Source: Pelagicoccus sp. SDUM812005
GTDB lineage: Bacteria > Verrucomicrobiota > Verrucomicrobiia > Opitutales > Opitutaceae
DNA: 64,000 nucleotides
Assembly (NCBI RefSeq): GCF_031127875.1
Contig: NZ_JARXIA010000006.1
Location: forward strand, 186,001 to 250,000
Direction: 5' to 3'
In this document: piece after piece, positions 49,664 through 58,846 of the stretch
How the letters are laid out: every line of letters begins with the position of its first letter
Position numbering within the stretch: position 1 is the stretch's first letter
Program-made: the position numbers and the translations under genes
The notes under the pieces: generated by a model
The model's database searches: none
Seen by the model: only the letters and a program-made list of their open reading frames with translations
What the model was told of the DNA's origin: nothing

Positions 49664-51585
49664 CCTATGAGTTCCGCTGCGGCTTCAATGATTGATTTGA
49701 CGTTTGGTAGCGTTTGTTCTTCGAGTCTTTTAGGTGATGGAATTGGGACGGGTAATGAAGCGACACGTTGGCAATGGAGGGGGATTGATGCACGTTCGCA
49801 AGCTGAGCTCAGGATTTCGCTGCCGATTCCTGAAAAGGCGCTTCCTTCTTCGATGACGAGAAGTCTTCCTGTTTGTTCGGCTGACTCTAGAATTTCCTCA
49901 AGATCAAGTGGGTGTAGCCTAGTGACAATCAGCAATTCAGCCTTCATGTCTAGTTTATCGAAAATCGGGCGTATGCCGTCGATCGCGAACTCGCTAGAGC
50001 CACCATACGTAACGATGGTTAGAGTTGGTTTTGATCTGACTGGTGCGATTCGTATTGTTGGGTATTTCTTTTGGTTTCTATGTATGCGATAGTTCGTTAT
50101 CTTCTTCGGTGTTAGTCTCTTTCCGTAATCCGTTTTATTCTCAATAACGACTACTGGATGTTTTTCTTCGTGTACAGAATTGTAGAGAAGGGAAGGGTCG
50201 AGAAGCGAGTTGAGGGCGACCACTGTCACGTTATCGATTCCTACGAGGAACTTCTCGAGGCTTTGGGAGTGAGTAGGGCCGTAGCCGCGCCGACCCCCCA
50301 TTGGTGTCCGTATCACGATGGGACAGGTGGTTTGTTTATTGTATATGTGGTAATATTTGGAGGCGTGATTCACTATTTGGTCGAGGGCCAATAGCATGAA
50401 GTCTCCGAACATGATTTCCACGTAGGGCTTAAATCCTGATAGGGCTAGACCATTTCCGATGCCGGTGATTGCAGCTTCGCTGATTGGTGTCGAAAAGGTG
50501 CGGTCAGGGAAATCGATTGACAGGTCCTTGGCTACTTTGAAGGCCCCTCCATATGGGGAGAGTACATCTTCGCCGATGAAGACTGTCTTTGGGTCTTTTC
50601 GCATTGTCTCTTTGAAGAAAGCGTTAAGTCTCGAAACTTGACGTTCATCGACGGTTTCGAGGGGTCTCCATTCTTGTTTTACTTCCGATTCTTCGGGAGG
50701 CTCATAATATTCGTCGATGCTAAGTTCGTTTGCGCGTTCCGCTTCCTCAACCGCTCGATTGATACGAATTTTTATAGATTGGTCGAGAGCGATGAAATCT
50801 TCGCTGCTTTCTTTTTCTAAAATGTGAATCGGATCTCTGGCACGGTAAGCTTCGATTTCTATGGGATCACGGTCATCGTCACCCTTGGAATGAGCCATTA
50901 ATCGATACGTATCCACGAGATGGAATACGGGCTTGCTGTTTGTTCGAACGAAATCTATCGATTTCTTCGCATTCCTGATTATTGCATCAGGTGTCCAAGT
51001 CTCGCTGTGGAAAGTTTCTATTTCGAAGGCCTCTGGGCGCTTCAGTATGTTGCCGGCCAAATTGACGGATTGGTGAGTCGATTGAGCGTATAAGTTATTC
51101 TCGCAAACGATGAGAAGGGGAAGCTCCCATTTTGAGGCGATGTTCATTGTCTCGTACAGCACACCTTCGCCGAGCGTACCGTCACCAATGAAGAGTGTCG
51201 TGATTGCGTTGTTCCGCTTGAGTTTATGAGCTAAGGCCAGTCCAGCTGCATTCGGCGCTATTCCGCCTTGGATACCGTTTGAGTAGAAGTTACCCTTCTG
51301 CAGGTGCTGGCTGCTGCCGATGCCGCCACAGGTTCCGGTGCTTTTTCCCATCAGCTCAGCAATTAGTCCCGCATAGTCTTTCGTGAAGGCGATGTAGTGG
51401 CCGTGGCAACGATGATTTGAAAATATGGAGTCGCTACTCTCTAGTTGGCCAGCGAAGGCGATTGCGGATAGTTCTTGGCCAACGCTGGTATGTACGGTGC
51501 CATTGAGGCGTCCCTTAGAGAAGAGTTCGAGGAATTGCTCTTCGACTCTGCGGATTAGGAGGGCTTGTTCTAACCAAGGAGGCAT
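49660..51585 (-). CDS. Fused E1 alpha-beta 2-oxoacid dehydrogenase (TPP enzyme)
   Basis: 641 residues. Residues 1-310 are the E1-alpha-like part with the TPP motif FIGDGTLGEGVLYETMNIAS and a conserved HRCHGHYIA block; 320-640 are the E1-beta part with GEDVLSPYGGAFKVAKDL, ISEAAITGIGNGLALSG and a C-terminal transketolase-type domain. Fused E1 chains are common in secondary metabolism and branched-chain type complexes. It decarboxylates a 2-keto acid onto the lipoyl group of the coupled E2. It lies in a glycan operon, not with lpd or sucB, so the acyl unit probably goes onto a sugar or carrier (inference). Confidence 0.85.
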   Translation of the reverse strand: MPPWLEQALLIRRVEEQFLELFSKGRLNGTVHTSVGQELSAIAFAGQLESSDSIFSNHRCHGHYIAFTKDYAGLIAELMGKSTGTCGGIGSSQHLQKGNFYSNGIQGGIAPNAAGLALAHKLKRNNAITTLFIGDGTLGEGVLYETMNIASKWELPLLIVCENNLYAQSTHQSVNLAGNILKRPEAFEIETFHSETWTPDAIIRNAKKSIDFVRTNSKPVFHLVDTYRLMAHSKGDDDRDPIEIEAYRARDPIHILEKESSEDFIALDQSIKIRINRAVEEAERANELSIDEYYEPPEESEVKQEWRPLETVDERQVSRLNAFFKETMRKDPKTVFIGEDVLSPYGGAFKVAKDLSIDFPDRTFSTPISEAAITGIGNGLALSGFKPYVEIMFGDFMLLALDQIVNHASKYYHIYNKQTTCPIVIRTPMGGRRGYGPTHSQSLEKFLVGIDNVTVVALNSLLDPSLLYNSVHEEKHPVVVIENKTDYGKRLTPKKITNYRIHRNQKKYPTIRIAPVRSKPTLTIVTYGGSSEFAIDGIRPIFDKLDMKAELLIVTRLHPLDLEEILESAEQTGRLLVIEEGSAFSGIGSEILSSACERASIPLHCQRVASLPVPIPSPKRLEEQTLPNVKSIIEAAAELIG

Positions 51586-51648
51586 GTGTTTTTGCTCGGG
51601 GAAAGTATTGTTTGTATGGAGTCAATGGGTCTTGCCAGGAATTCCCTT

Positions 51649-52674
51649 CTAGGAGTCAGCGGCTTCCTTTTCTTCGCGTTGCTTTCTAAGCATTTCCGCC
51701 CTTGCGAGGGCGGTGGCTTGAATTTCTAGGGCGGAGATTCTGGCCTGTTCCTTTGATTCGCCATTGAAGTGCTCCTGAGCGTAGATGAGCTCGTCGAGAG
51801 GTGGCCCCTTACGGATCATCATATCCTTGGTGAATTGCCTCTCGTATTGCTGCGTAATCATCTTTTCAAACTGGCAGAACAATTCCTTTGATGGAGCTAT
51901 TTTTCGGAAAAGCTGATGGAGATGCATGGCTCTCCCGAGCAGTCCTCTCGCAGCGAGACTGTTACCTGCTCTCCATTTAACTAACGGTTGGTTGAGGTAG
52001 TGCAATCGGATGGGGTTTTTATTTAGTGTGTAGTTCCATAGTAAATATACGTGTGGGAATAGGTTTTCTCGCGAAAACTCATCGTCTTCTAAAAGAATTT
52101 TTTCGCCTATGCTTCTTTTGACAACCCAAGACGAAATGTAGCAGCCGAGGCCATTAATGTTAAGGCACTTATTCAGGTAATTCGAGAGTTCTTCGCTTTC
52201 TTTGAGTAGGACACTTATGCTTTGATTGTTCTCGATGTAAGCATCGTTCTTGTTAAACTCCATATCAACGGTGCAAAGCGAACGATTTAGGAGGAAAAGG
52301 TCCGATGTTGGGTTGCTCTCCAATTCATGGATTAAGGTGGGAATCGAATGGTCCCAGATTTCATCGTCATCGCTGAGTATCCAGACGTATTCGCTAGAAG
52401 TGAGTGAAAACGAATTGGTGATGTTCTGCTGTGGTCCTAAATTGCTTCTGTTGTTCTTGTATTTTATCTGTGGGTAGTGGCGTTGCCATTTTCGTACGAT
52501 TTCCTCAGTGGCATCCGAGGATCCATTGTCGCAGATGCAAACTTCGAATCTTGTTTCGCTTAGCTCTTCGAAACTTCTAGTGATTTGGCCTATTAAATTG
52601 TCGAGCAGTTTGCATCGGTTGAATGTCGGGATCGCGAATCCGAGGTAGGGCCTGTTCGTGTTGTTTGATGGCAT
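51649..52674 (-). CDS. GT2-family glycosyltransferase
   Basis: 341 residues. GT-A fold with LGFAIPTFNRCKLLDNLI, CICDNGSSDATEEIV and the metal-binding WILSDDDEIWDH. Its pattern resembles the RfbV/abequosyltransferase group, which would suit a CDP-dideoxyhexose pathway next door (inference). The C-terminal 50 residues are a charged helix, RISALEIQATALARAEMLRKQ. Located 20 bases after the transketolase C-terminal gene and 63 before E1. Confidence 0.85.
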   Translation of the reverse strand: MPSNNTNRPYLGFAIPTFNRCKLLDNLIGQITRSFEELSETRFEVCICDNGSSDATEEIVRKWQRHYPQIKYKNNRSNLGPQQNITNSFSLTSSEYVWILSDDDEIWDHSIPTLIHELESNPTSDLFLLNRSLCTVDMEFNKNDAYIENNQSISVLLKESEELSNYLNKCLNINGLGCYISSWVVKRSIGEKILLEDDEFSRENLFPHVYLLWNYTLNKNPIRLHYLNQPLVKWRAGNSLAARGLLGRAMHLHQLFRKIAPSKELFCQFEKMITQQYERQFTKDMMIRKGPPLDELIYAQEHFNGESKEQARISALEIQATALARAEMLRKQREEKEAADS

Positions 52675-52694
52675 CTAAAGTGATTTGGGATTAT

Positions 52695-53630
52695 TTAGGT
52701 TGCGTCGGCTAGATCGGCTAGGCAGGTCATTGCAAAACTTGAAATGTGTTCCTCGTCGAGACCATGTTTCGCTCTCAGGTGTTTTTGCGAACCAACGAAT
52801 TTGTAGTTTTCAGTCTGTGTTTTTAGGCAGCGGAACAGTGTGTTCATGTTGTTTCGGTGCAAGGTCTCTGATATTAGGCTACTAAGCCCTCCGACTCCGT
52901 GTTCTTCCACAGATATTATGATTTTTGTTTTTAGCGCGATACTTAGGAGGCCAGCTTCGTCAAAAGGTTTCAAGTAGGGAGAACTCGAGTAGCCTGCGCA
53001 GATGCCCGACTGAGTCAGTCGCTCGGCCGCGGCCTTTACTTGCTCGAGGATTCCTCCTGTCGATACCAACATAACGTCTGAACCTTCCTGCAGTATTTGT
53101 AGGGTTCTTAGGTCCTTGATTCCGTCTATGGCGGCGTGAATGGTTGGTTCTCTTGCTTTGCCTAGCCTAAGGTAGGAAGGGCCAGGCTTTTTGCAAAGTT
53201 CCCGAGTCGCAAGTCGGGTTTCAAAAGGGTCGCCCGGCGCAATCACCCTTATATTGGGAAGCGGTAGCGTTACTGCGAGATCTTCTGTCGCATGGTGCGA
53301 GTATCCAAGGTTACCATACGCCATTCCTCCTCCGACAGACACTACCGTAACGGGAAGATTATGGTAGCAAACGTCGTTTCTAATTTGCTCGAGACAGCGT
53401 AGTGTTGGGAAGTTTGCGATGGAGTAGGTGAACACGTGAAATCCGCAGGAAGCTAGGCCTGCGGCGAGTCCAGTCATGTTTTGCTCCGCCACTCCTGCGT
53501 TCAGGAAGCGATCTGGGAACCTTTCGGCGAAGGGTTCTACGACGGAGTAGCCTAAGTCGCCCACAATAAGGAATAGGTTGAGATTGGTTTCCGCCAATAG
53601 GGTGAGTTCTTCTATGAAAGCTTGTCGCAT
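52695..53630 (-). CDS. Transketolase-like, C-terminal subunit
   Basis: 311 residues, pyrimidine-binding and C-terminal halves of a split transketolase. AGVAEQNMTGLAAGLASCGF carries the catalytic glutamate; VSVGGGMAYGNLGYSHHATEDLAV follows; VMLVSTGGILEQVKAAAERLT starts the last domain. It needs the N-terminal subunit encoded three bases upstream. In glycan loci such pairs move two-carbon units between sugars. Confidence 0.9.
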   Translation of the reverse strand: MRQAFIEELTLLAETNLNLFLIVGDLGYSVVEPFAERFPDRFLNAGVAEQNMTGLAAGLASCGFHVFTYSIANFPTLRCLEQIRNDVCYHNLPVTVVSVGGGMAYGNLGYSHHATEDLAVTLPLPNIRVIAPGDPFETRLATRELCKKPGPSYLRLGKAREPTIHAAIDGIKDLRTLQILQEGSDVMLVSTGGILEQVKAAAERLTQSGICAGYSSSPYLKPFDEAGLLSIALKTKIIISVEEHGVGGLSSLISETLHRNNMNTLFRCLKTQTENYKFVGSQKHLRAKHGLDEEHISSFAMTCLADLADAT

Positions 53631-53633
53631 AAG

Positions 53634-54449
53634 TTAGCGTGATAGTTGCTCCAATGCTTGGTCGCGTTCTTTTTCGTTAGGGCTGCGATAGTGCCATTCA
53701 AGCTTTCCTTCCATGAAGTTCACCCCTTTTCCTTTCGTTGTGTGAGCGATGATGCACAGAGGGCTGTCATGCTCGCTACGGTCGATTGAAGTAGCGTGAA
53801 GAATCTGCTCATGATCGTGTCCTTCAATTTCAATGACATCCCAATTGAACGCCGCGAATTTTCCCGCAAGTGGCGTGAGTTTTAGAACGCTATCGGTGTT
53901 GCCTAGCCCTTGGGATCGGTTCGCGTCGATGACCGCCACAAGATTGTTGAGTCGTAGGTGTGCGGCGGATTGGATCGCTTCCCAAGTCGAGCCTTCGTTT
54001 AATTCTCCATCGCTGAGTATCGCATAGGTTTTCCATGTTCTGGAAAGCCGTTTGGCGGCGAGAGCGCAACCTGTGGCGAAGGATAATCCATGGCCTAAAG
54101 ATCCCGTAGAGAATTCGACGCCGGGCAGGTGATGGCTGGTATGGCAGAGGAGTAGACTCTCATCCTCCCCAAAGCGTTCGAGCAGATCTTTTGAGAAGAA
54201 GCCTTTCATGGCGAGCACTGCGTAGAGCGCTGAGGTGCAATGGCCTTTGCTGAAGATGAGTCGATCCCTGTCAGGTGCGTCGGGGGAATCTGGTGACACT
54301 TTGAGAATGTTGCCGAGGTATAAGCTTGTTAGGATGTCGATGACCGAAAAGGCCCCTCCGATATGGGACGCTTTCGCTTTGTAGATCATTTTGACTACAA
54401 GACTACGTGCCTCTTGAGATAGATGATACAGATGTTTAGGATCTGTCAT
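53634..54449 (-). CDS. Transketolase-like, N-terminal subunit
   Basis: 271 residues from ATG 54449, which overlaps the stop of the aminotransferase gene (the longer open frame up to 54599 is a shadow). TPP-binding half: HIGGAFSVIDILTSLYLG, FSKGHCTSALYAVL, STGSLGHGLSFATGCALA and the TPP motif LSDGELNEGSTWEAIQSAAHLRLNNL. The C-terminal subunit is encoded directly downstream. The donor and acceptor are unknown; candidates are discussed under findings. Confidence 0.92.
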   Translation of the reverse strand: MTDPKHLYHLSQEARSLVVKMIYKAKASHIGGAFSVIDILTSLYLGNILKVSPDSPDAPDRDRLIFSKGHCTSALYAVLAMKGFFSKDLLERFGEDESLLLCHTSHHLPGVEFSTGSLGHGLSFATGCALAAKRLSRTWKTYAILSDGELNEGSTWEAIQSAAHLRLNNLVAVIDANRSQGLGNTDSVLKLTPLAGKFAAFNWDVIEIEGHDHEQILHATSIDRSEHDSPLCIIAHTTKGKGVNFMEGKLEWHYRSPNEKERDQALEQLSR

Positions 54450-56263
54450 GCGTTCGGCTGCGAGCTCAGGATGGATTTGATGGAACGGCAAATGTAGCGG
54501 ACTTGCTCTCGTTTCAAGGACGTTCCGGACGGGAGATTTATAGATTGGTCGCCGATGCGTTTCGCATTTTTTTGGGGGGGCGATTGTGGCCTTTTCCAAA
54601 TGGAATATTGTGAGATGGCGGGGAATGTAGGCCGAGTATCGACATTGCGCTTGGCTAGCTCTGCGATAAGAGCGTCTCGGGTTATACCCGCTTCCTCGTC
54701 TAGGAATATTGAAGTCATCCAGTAGATGCTACGTGCCCATTCGCATTCTCGATTGAGTTTAAGTAAGGGAAGGTTTGAGAGTTCGTCTTCATACCAGGAG
54801 AAGATCCGTCTCTTCGCTTCAACCATCGCTTCGTTTCTTTGAAGCTGAGCGAGTCCGATGGCGGCTTGTACATTCGACATCTTGTACTTGAGCCCATTGT
54901 TTTCGATCCAGAATGTTCCGGCCTTGCGTCCTTGGTTCGCGATCGAAGCGGCTGTATCGTAAAGAGCGTCGTCGTTTGTGAGTAGCATACCACCTTCTCC
55001 TGTGACGGCGAGTTTGGCTCCTTGAAAGCTAAATGCTGAAAAATGGCCAAAGGATCCGGTGCGTTGGCCAGCGCATTCGGCACCTATAGAAGGGGCAGCA
55101 TCTTCCACCACGAACAACCCGTGCTCTTTGGCTATTGTATTGATCACGTCCATACGAGCGGGGTGACCATATAGGTGAACCGGTATAATTGCTTTGGTTT
55201 TAGAAGTAATGAGGGAACGAAACGAATCGGAGTCGACGCACCAACTGTTGGTTTCGATGTCGCAAAAGACGGGTGTAGCGCCGACGTAGGTTACAGCGTT
55301 TGCGGTGGCTACCCAAGTTAGGTCGGGCACGATGACTTCGTCGCCGGGCCCGATTCCGAGAGCTTTCAGGGCAATGTGGAGGGCGCCAGTGCAGCTAGAA
55401 GTGGCGATTGCATGTTTGACTCCGATGTAATTTGCGAAGGCGGCTTCGAACTCGTTCAGGTATTTCGCCCAGTTGTTGTTCCAGCCTCGTTTGAGCGCGT
55501 CGAAACCGAAGCTCACTTCTCTCTGGGAAATCGAGGGGCCAGCGGTGAGAATTTTTTCATCGGGCTTACCTTGCTCCTTTTGGACGAGAAGCATGTTGAT
55601 GAAGAATGCGTCTGGCGATCTGGACGATTTCTCTTCGAAAGGAAGCAGTTGGTGTCCGTTTTCATCTGCTATCCGTTGAAGAGGCGTCTGGGAGTCGATC
55701 GCAAATCCAAGGTTCTGGTAGAAGCGTAAGGCGTGCTGATTGTCGCTGAGGACACGAAGGTGGATGGATTCGGGCCAGAGTGTTTCTTGAGCCCATTGGA
55801 TGAGGGCGTTCATTGCCTCGGACATGATCCCTTGGTCTCCGGGCTCTCCTCGAAGCACGTTGTCGATTTCCATGGAGCAATCGTCATTTAGGCAATTCGC
55901 GAATCCAAGGTGGCCGATTGGCGTGTTGTGCTTGTTGTAGACGATGAAAAGAATACGGTCCTCTGTACCGAGTAGATTGGACCTGAGCCAACGTTGGGTG
56001 CCTTCGGCCGTAACTTTGAACTGGGTCGGGTAGGCGAATTGGTTGGCTGCGCGCCAGTCGGAGATCTTGTTGATCAAGTTTGTATCATTGGAGTGGATAC
56101 GAGATATGGGAATGAGGAGTCCGCCCGATTTGTTTAGGGTAATCGCTCTAGTGAAGGTTTGCTCGAGCGTATCGGCGTTTTTTAAGAAGGCGAACTGTTC
56201 CTTGATGGCCGATTTGAATGTTTCGACCTTTCTTTTTTTGGATCCTTGTAGGGGAGGAGTCAT
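54446..56263 (-). CDS. GNAT N-acyltransferase fused to a DegT/StrS aminotransferase
   Basis: 605 residues, two enzymes in one chain. Residues 40-225 are a GNAT domain (ILFIVYNKHNTPIGHLGFANC, EPGDQGIMSEAMNALIQWA, LRVLSDNQHALRFYQNLGF). Residues 235-600 are a sugar aminotransferase: HAIATSSCTGALHIALKALGIGPGDEVIVPDLTW, VEDAAPSIGA and FSFQGAKLAVTGEGG with the PLP lysine. This subgroup aminates 4-keto sugars, as in perosamine synthesis. The fusion predicts coupled amination and N-acylation of one sugar. Overlaps the transketolase gene by four bases. Confidence 0.88.
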   Translation of the reverse strand: MTPPLQGSKKRKVETFKSAIKEQFAFLKNADTLEQTFTRAITLNKSGGLLIPISRIHSNDTNLINKISDWRAANQFAYPTQFKVTAEGTQRWLRSNLLGTEDRILFIVYNKHNTPIGHLGFANCLNDDCSMEIDNVLRGEPGDQGIMSEAMNALIQWAQETLWPESIHLRVLSDNQHALRFYQNLGFAIDSQTPLQRIADENGHQLLPFEEKSSRSPDAFFINMLLVQKEQGKPDEKILTAGPSISQREVSFGFDALKRGWNNNWAKYLNEFEAAFANYIGVKHAIATSSCTGALHIALKALGIGPGDEVIVPDLTWVATANAVTYVGATPVFCDIETNSWCVDSDSFRSLITSKTKAIIPVHLYGHPARMDVINTIAKEHGLFVVEDAAPSIGAECAGQRTGSFGHFSAFSFQGAKLAVTGEGGMLLTNDDALYDTAASIANQGRKAGTFWIENNGLKYKMSNVQAAIGLAQLQRNEAMVEAKRRIFSWYEDELSNLPLLKLNRECEWARSIYWMTSIFLDEEAGITRDALIAELAKRNVDTRPTFPAISQYSIWKRPQSPPQKNAKRIGDQSINLPSGTSLKREQVRYICRSIKSILSSQPNA

Positions 56264-56269
56264 AGCGAG

Positions 56270-57706
56270 TTAAAAGGACGCGCAGTATGTGTGTATGGTC
56301 TCAGCCATGATTGTAAGTTGCTTCTCGCTGAGGCCCGGGTAGACGCCGATGAACACGGCTTCGTTCATAAGACGGTCTGCGCCTCGTGTGCCGCCGACTA
56401 CGCGGAATGCATCTGGATTGTGCTTCAGTAGGTCCATAAATGCAGGTTGCTTAGTCAGGTTTCCGCCGAAGAGCATCCGGTTTTGTATGCCTTTGCTTTC
56501 GAGGTGGTTGGCGAACTCCACTTTTGTGAAGGGAGCTTCTTTTTTGACCATCAGCATGAAGCCGAACCAGGAGCAGTCGCTTCGGTTACCGCTGTTATCC
56601 CATTCGAAGCCGTCATTCTTCCAATGGGTGGCGTGGGTGGGCAAAGCGAATTCGAAGAAATTCTGCAGTTTATCGAGGGCAGAACGAAGGAAGTTCCAAT
56701 TCCGTTTTCTCTCCTCTATGAAACGGGGCAGCTTTTTTAATTGGGCTAGGCCGATGGCGGCTTGTGGATCGAGAGGCTTGAGGTTGTAGCCGAAGTGGCT
56801 ATAGATGTATTTATGATCGTAGCCAGGGGGGAGGTCGCCGCGCTGCCAGTCGAAGCGTTTGCCGCAGGTATCGTCGCAGCCGGATGGGCACCAGCAATCG
56901 CGTCCCCAGTCTCGAAAGCTTTCTACGAGTTTTCTAAGTCTGGGAGAGCGAGCGATATTGACTGCACCGCCCTCTCCCAAGGTCATGTGATGAGGCGGAT
57001 AGAAGGATTGGGTGGAGATGTCGCCCCATGACCCCGTATACTGAGTTTTTGGATCCGTTGTAGAGTTGTTGGAGGAGGTGTAGGCGGAGCCTAGTGCATC
57101 GCAGTTGTCTTCGATCAGCCAAAGGTCGTGCTTTTGGCAGAAAGAGAGGGCGGACGAAATGTCGAAAGGGTTCCCTAGGGTATGGGCGAGTATGAGGGCT
57201 TTGGTCTTTCCAGGTTGGTAGGCTTCCTCGAGGAGGGAAAGATCCGCGTTTCCGGTGATGGGATCGTTGTCCAAGAGAACAGGAATGCATTGGTTTTGCA
57301 CGATAGGAGCGACCGTGGTGGGGAACCCAGCAGCGCAGCTGATCACCTCGTCCCCGGGGAGCAGCCGTTTGTCGCTGGGAAGCTGAGGCGATGTCAGCGC
57401 TGAGATGGCTAGCAAATTTGCGGAGGAGCCGGAATTTGTGAGCACCGAGAAACTGATGTTCAGAAATTTGGAAAGTTCCGATTCAAAGGCTTTTCCTTCT
57501 TTGCCGAGAGTGAGCCAGAAGTCCAATGTCGAGGAAACGGCAGCCTCGACTTCGTCGCAATCGAAAACGCGGCCTCCGTAGGGAATAGAATTCGTATCGA
57601 CTTTTTGGGGATCCCAACCAGGTCGATTTTCAAGATGAGCAAGCTCCGAATACTCGCGAACGAGTTTCAGGATCTCTGCTTTCTTAGTCTCGAGGTTTTG
57701 CTGCAT
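56270..57706 (-). CDS. rfbH: CDP-4-keto-6-deoxy-D-glucose 3-dehydrase
   Basis: 478 residues. Member of the DegT fold that has lost the PLP-lysine: the position reads FYPPHHMTLGEGGA, with histidine as in DdhC/E1. The [2Fe-2S] ligands are in DWGRDCWCPSGCDDTCGKRF. It removes the C-3 hydroxyl of CDP-4-keto-6-deoxyglucose with pyridoxamine phosphate and needs electrons from a reductase (RfbI/DdhD type). No such reductase is in the window, so an outside one must serve. Product: CDP-4-keto-3,6-dideoxyglucose. Sits after rfbG and before the aminotransferase. Confidence 0.95.
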   Translation of the reverse strand: MQQNLETKKAEILKLVREYSELAHLENRPGWDPQKVDTNSIPYGGRVFDCDEVEAAVSSTLDFWLTLGKEGKAFESELSKFLNISFSVLTNSGSSANLLAISALTSPQLPSDKRLLPGDEVISCAAGFPTTVAPIVQNQCIPVLLDNDPITGNADLSLLEEAYQPGKTKALILAHTLGNPFDISSALSFCQKHDLWLIEDNCDALGSAYTSSNNSTTDPKTQYTGSWGDISTQSFYPPHHMTLGEGGAVNIARSPRLRKLVESFRDWGRDCWCPSGCDDTCGKRFDWQRGDLPPGYDHKYIYSHFGYNLKPLDPQAAIGLAQLKKLPRFIEERKRNWNFLRSALDKLQNFFEFALPTHATHWKNDGFEWDNSGNRSDCSWFGFMLMVKKEAPFTKVEFANHLESKGIQNRMLFGGNLTKQPAFMDLLKHNPDAFRVVGGTRGADRLMNEAVFIGVYPGLSEKQLTIMAETIHTYCASF

Positions 57707-57715
57707 TGGGAAGTT

Positions 57716-58846
57716 TTAGATTTGGGCCGCGCGGATTGCTTCTTGGTAGTCTCGGATTTGCTTGCGGGTAAATTCGGCAGGATCGTTCTTCGTTTCGTAG
57801 AAGTTGCGGTACCATTCTACGGTGTAGCGAACCGTTTCCTGAAAGCTGAGTGAAGGTTGCCATCTAAGCGTTGTCGTCGCTTTGTCTGAATTGAGCGTGA
57901 GCGTGTCTGCTTCTGGCTTTGCGGATCTTGACGAGTGGTCCCTCCAGTTCCCGGGCCAGTGTTTCAGGACTTCTTCGACGAGTGATTGGATGTCTCTTTG
58001 TTGGTCGGTCGGCGGCCCGAAGTTGAAGGCTGTAGTGTATTTGGATAAGCTAGCGTCTTTTGCACTACAAAGCGAATTGTAGATTTGATAGCCGAGAAGG
58101 AGATATCCATATAGGGGCTCGAGAACATGTTGCCACGGGCGTACGGAGCTAGGGTTGCGTACTGGGATCGGGATTCCATTGGATAGGCAGCGAGCGCAGT
58201 CGGGTAGGATGCGATGGTCGCTCCAATCTCCACCTCCTATGACGTTTCCGGCCCTTGCGCTTGCTATGCCAACCTTTGTTTGTGGATTGTCAGGAGGAAA
58301 GAAGGAGGCCCGATAGGCGGAAATCGCAATTTCCGCGCATGCCTTGCTGGCACTGTAGGGATCGTTTCCACCTAGCTTATGGTTTTCGGTGAAGGGTAAG
58401 CCATCATTGCTGTTCTCGTAGCACTTGTCAGAGGTTATGAATACGCCAGCAGATCGCTTTCCTGCTTGCCGTAGCGCTTCGAGAATATTGGTCGTTCCTG
58501 CAATATTGGTTTTGAACGTTTCAACGGGCGAGTTGTACGAATGGAGTACGATAGGTTGAGCGGCAAGGTGGAAAACGAGGTCCGGTTTGGTTTTCTCTAC
58601 AATTGAAAGGACTTTAGGGAGGTCGTTGATGTCGATCCAGGTTTCGCGAATCGATTCAGATAACCTAAGGATTTGCGATAGGGATGGGGTGGTGGGAGTG
58701 TTATTGCTTAGCCCAATGACATTTGCGCCCATCCCTACGAGCCATTGGCTTAACCAGGCTCCTTTAAATCCGCTATGACCTGTTACTAGGACTGTCTTGG
58801 TCCGATAGAACTCTGATAGCTCGTCAATTTGTAGTGATAGACTCAT
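57716..58846 (-). CDS. rfbG: CDP-glucose 4,6-dehydratase
   Basis: 376 residues from ATG 58846, which overlaps the TAA of rfbF by one base; the frame upstream is a shadow. SDR fold with bound NAD: VLVTGHSGFKGAWLSQWL, HLAAQPIV, TSDKCYEN and the catalytic YSASKACAEIA. It turns CDP-glucose into CDP-4-keto-6-deoxyglucose, the substrate of RfbH. Slightly longer than the usual 360. Confidence 0.96.
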   Translation of the reverse strand: MSLSLQIDELSEFYRTKTVLVTGHSGFKGAWLSQWLVGMGANVIGLSNNTPTTPSLSQILRLSESIRETWIDINDLPKVLSIVEKTKPDLVFHLAAQPIVLHSYNSPVETFKTNIAGTTNILEALRQAGKRSAGVFITSDKCYENSNDGLPFTENHKLGGNDPYSASKACAEIAISAYRASFFPPDNPQTKVGIASARAGNVIGGGDWSDHRILPDCARCLSNGIPIPVRNPSSVRPWQHVLEPLYGYLLLGYQIYNSLCSAKDASLSKYTTAFNFGPPTDQQRDIQSLVEEVLKHWPGNWRDHSSRSAKPEADTLTLNSDKATTTLRWQPSLSFQETVRYTVEWYRNFYETKNDPAEFTRKQIRDYQEAIRAAQI

